Of a DNA stretch of 42,675 nt, positions 41,156 to 42,675 are shown piece by piece. The notes under the pieces were generated by a model. It did not search any database and was not told the origin of the DNA. It saw only the letters and a list, made by a program, of their open reading frames with translations. How positions within the stretch are numbered: position 1 is the first letter of the stretch; every line of letters begins with the position of its first letter. Source of the DNA: CAYNLG01 sp964397995 (GTDB lineage Bacteria > Planctomycetota > Phycisphaerae > FEN-1346). The DNA lies in NCBI GenBank assembly GCA_964397995.1, contig CAYNLG010000024.1, positions 1-42,675 of the forward strand. Reading direction: 5' to 3'. The position numbers were made by a program, and so were the translations under genes.

Positions 41156-42262
41156 TCAAGCGTAGACACACTCCCTGGCGGCGTCGGCCAACGCCTTGAG
41201 GTTCTCGGGCGGGGCGTGAAAGAAGTGGTCGCTGGCCGAGCATATGTAGCCGCCGCCGGCGCCGAAGCTCTCGAAGCAGGCCACGACCTCATCGCGAATG
41301 GCCTCGGGCGCACTCGCTTTTTCGAGGCGGCCCTGGTCGATGCCCCCGATGAGCGCGACGCGGTGGCCGAGGGTTTGCTTGACGCGGCGGCGGTCGTCGG
41401 CCGAGGCGATGTCGCCCCCGACCCCAGGCGGGCTGAGCGTCTCGCTGGCGTCGCAGCCGTTGGCGGCGATGCGATCGAGGATTGCCATCATCGCCCCGCA
41501 CGTGTGGTAGACCGCCTTCAGGCCGACTTCGCGCAGGGCGTCGATGACGCGGCGGTCGTAGGGCACGCAGAATTCATCGAACATCGACGGGCTGATCACG
41601 TTCGAACTGGCCGCTCCGCCGCCGTGCTCGATCAGGTCGAACTTCGCGCCGGGCACCTGCTCGTGGACGAACGCGACGCGCTTCCGCGTGAGCCGCTCGA
41701 GGAAGTCGTGCACGAAGGCGGGCTCGTCGATAGCCCAGAAGATCGCTTTCTCCGTTCCCACCAGCTCGCAGAAGTCCTGCCAGACGCCCGGCTGGTGGGC
41801 CGCCTCGACATTGCCGCGGACGATCCCGGCGTCACCCGTCTCGTCGTAGCAGGCCGACAATGCCGCCTTATCCAGCTCCATCCCGGGCCAGTGCATCAGG
41901 AAGCGTTCGGCGTCGGCAGCGTCCTTGAGCAGGTGCTCGGTCATGTAGACGGTCCCGTCGCCCCGCGCCTCGCCGGCAGTTAACTTGCCGTCGGGCGTCT
42001 CGATGCGGATACGCGTGCGGGGCTGACCTCCTGAGGGTGTGACGTCCTCGCGCGACACCCGCCATCTGTCCGTCTCGCGGAGCTTCAGGATGCCGCGCGG
42101 CGTGATCGACGCGTCGAGGCCGGTCTCCTTGAAGGCCTCCAGCTGCGACATGCCGTTCATGTGCCGCTCGAGATGGAATCGCTGCCACTGGTGAATCGTG
42201 ATCGGCAGGCGGTCGGGCCTGCCGCCGCAGACGGCGGTAAGCATTCGTTCTTTGGGGGTCAT
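41156..42262 (-). CDS. UroD-fold protein with MtaA-type zinc motif
   Basis: A 368-aa member of the uroporphyrinogen decarboxylase superfamily. TPKERMLTAVCGGRPDRLPI is its standard opening, followed by WAIDEPAFVHDFLERL and ISPSMFDEFCVPYDRRVIDALR. It keeps His253-x-Cys255 (VYHTCGAMMAILDRI) and a late Cys341 (GGYICSASDHF), the three zinc ligands of MtaA/MtbA-type methyltransferases; true UroD enzymes do not carry this set. It more likely moves a methyl group than decarboxylates uroporphyrinogen, and no haem genes are nearby. AAGGAA lies before ATG 42262. It sits between GH10 and GH39 genes, so it may act on methylated sugars of hemicellulose. No corrinoid-binding partner is visible in the window. 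Confidence 0.85.
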   Translation of the reverse strand: MTPKERMLTAVCGGRPDRLPITIHQWQRFHLERHMNGMSQLEAFKETGLDASITPRGILKLRETDRWRVSREDVTPSGGQPRTRIRIETPDGKLTAGEARGDGTVYMTEHLLKDAADAERFLMHWPGMELDKAALSACYDETGDAGIVRGNVEAAHQPGVWQDFCELVGTEKAIFWAIDEPAFVHDFLERLTRKRVAFVHEQVPGAKFDLIEHGGGAASSNVISPSMFDEFCVPYDRRVIDALREVGLKAVYHTCGAMMAILDRIAANGCDASETLSPPGVGGDIASADDRRRVKQTLGHRVALIGGIDQGRLEKASAPEAIRDEVVACFESFGAGGGYICSASDHFFHAPPENLKALADAARECVYA

Positions 42263-42334
42263 GCGTTTCCTTCTGTTGCCGTTGGCCAGGGGCACATCGC
42301 GCAGCGGCGTGCGGTGGCGGCGGCGCGCATGCGA

Positions 42335-42675
42335 TCAGTCGGCCACTCGAACCACGAGCGTCCCGCCCTCCGGCCCCAACTGGGCCTCCTGCGAGACGCC
42401 ATCGACGGTCACGGTGTAGGTCCCATGGAAGCCCTGAACGCTCGCGCCGCCGTCGGCGCCGGTGATGACCGTCTCGTCGGTCCACCATTGCTTGAACACA
42501 AGCTCACGCCAGACCTGCCCGGCCGGCTTGATCGACCAGTCCTTGCGCCACAGGGCCGCGTCGGGCCGCCAGTGCCGGCCTTCCCAGAAGCCCCACAGCA
42601 CCATGCCTTCCATGGACGGGTGGCTGAACCCGGCGATCAGCACGTCGCGGAGGTAGTCGGCCTGGAGCTGCTCGT
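42335..42675 (-). CDS. GH10 endo-xylanase-like enzyme, C-terminal part (5' end outside window)
   Basis: About 113 codons of a minus-strand gene that continues beyond the window edge. EQLQADYLRDVLIAGFSHPSMEGMVLWGFWEGRHWRP is the last strand and helix of a GH10 xylanase barrel (the GFWEGRHW stretch lines the active site). It is followed by ALWRKDWSIKPAGQVWRELVFKQWWTDE and a short beta-rich tail (FHGTYTVTVDG). The catalytic acid/base and nucleophile lie outside. It would cut xylan backbones, probably outside the cell. It is first in the visible minus-strand operon, 72 bases before the UroD-fold gene. Confidence 0.85.
   Translation of the reverse strand, partial: EQLQADYLRDVLIAGFSHPSMEGMVLWGFWEGRHWRPDAALWRKDWSIKPAGQVWRELVFKQWWTDETVITGADGGASVQGFHGTYTVTVDGVSQEAQLGPEGGTLVVRVAD

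Noticed and set aside
40022..41983. 653-codon plus-strand frame starting at the esterase stop
   Set aside because: Antisense to the GH39 and UroD-fold genes, both of which have clear motifs; Val/Ala/Gly/Asp-rich shadow.
1..42675. CRISPR array, rRNA genes, intact transposons
   Set aside because: No regularly spaced repeat series, no rRNA-like segment and no transposase or terminal inverted repeats were seen on reading both strands.

Overview
The window looks like chromosomal DNA of a GC-rich free-living bacterium, most plausibly a member of the Planctomycetota or a close PVC relative. That placement is inferred from gene content, not from a marker-gene tree. Supporting traits are a GspE-GspF-pseudopilin operon, quinoprotein-like beta-propellers (one with a DWPQWRGP start), an arylsulfatase, a TPR protein carrying two RNA polymerase alpha-CTD-like modules, XylR/AraC-type regulation, and a UroD-fold protein inside a glycoside hydrolase cluster.

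Region 1 (1-16.3 kb, plus strand except one gene) is mostly housekeeping. It opens with the end of gspE, then gspF and four pseudopilins (the last with a CxxC...CxxC knuckle), tatA with a tiny overlapping membrane ORF, and an antisense Tat-signal metallophosphoesterase. Next come the TPR/alpha-CTD protein and the group queH - spoIID-like - tgt - yajC - secDF - LysM protein - DUF72 protein. A tRNA-Pro(CGG) gene lies on the minus strand at 16.3 kb.

Region 2 (16.5-24.6 kb) is more eroded. It holds a secreted quinoprotein-like propeller, a truncated GNAT gene, a sulfatase, an alpha-L-fucosidase broken by one apparent missing base, a secreted heparinase/alginate-lyase-like enzyme on the minus strand, and a decayed GspE-like fragment that runs in frame into it. 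Region 3 (24.6-29.4 kb) is a tight operon: AhpD/CMD-like protein, CPA2-type antiporter, short Asp-box protein and Ca2+-type P-ATPase, closed by a perfect 10-bp stem.

Region 4 (29.5-42.7 kb) is a catabolic island with visibly lower G+C in its left part. A XylR/AraC-like regulator (minus) diverges from a five-gene plus-strand operon: quinoprotein-like secreted protein, M14 carboxypeptidase-like protein, CapA-like metallophosphatase, GH28, and a secreted esterase fused to an FGE/SUMF1-like domain. A convergent minus-strand operon holds the end of a GH10 xylanase, a UroD-fold protein with the zinc motif of MtaA-type methyltransferases, and a GH39 gene cut before its nucleophile. Between the two operons sits a roughly 250-bp scrap with its own promoter, ribosome binding site and gene start. 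I infer uptake of pectin/xylan-type polysaccharide fragments under control of the XylR-like regulator. Candidate binding sites are a palindrome in its own promoter and TGCAT repeats spaced 15 and 30 bp in the divergent intergenic region.

No CRISPR array, rRNA or intact insertion sequence was seen.
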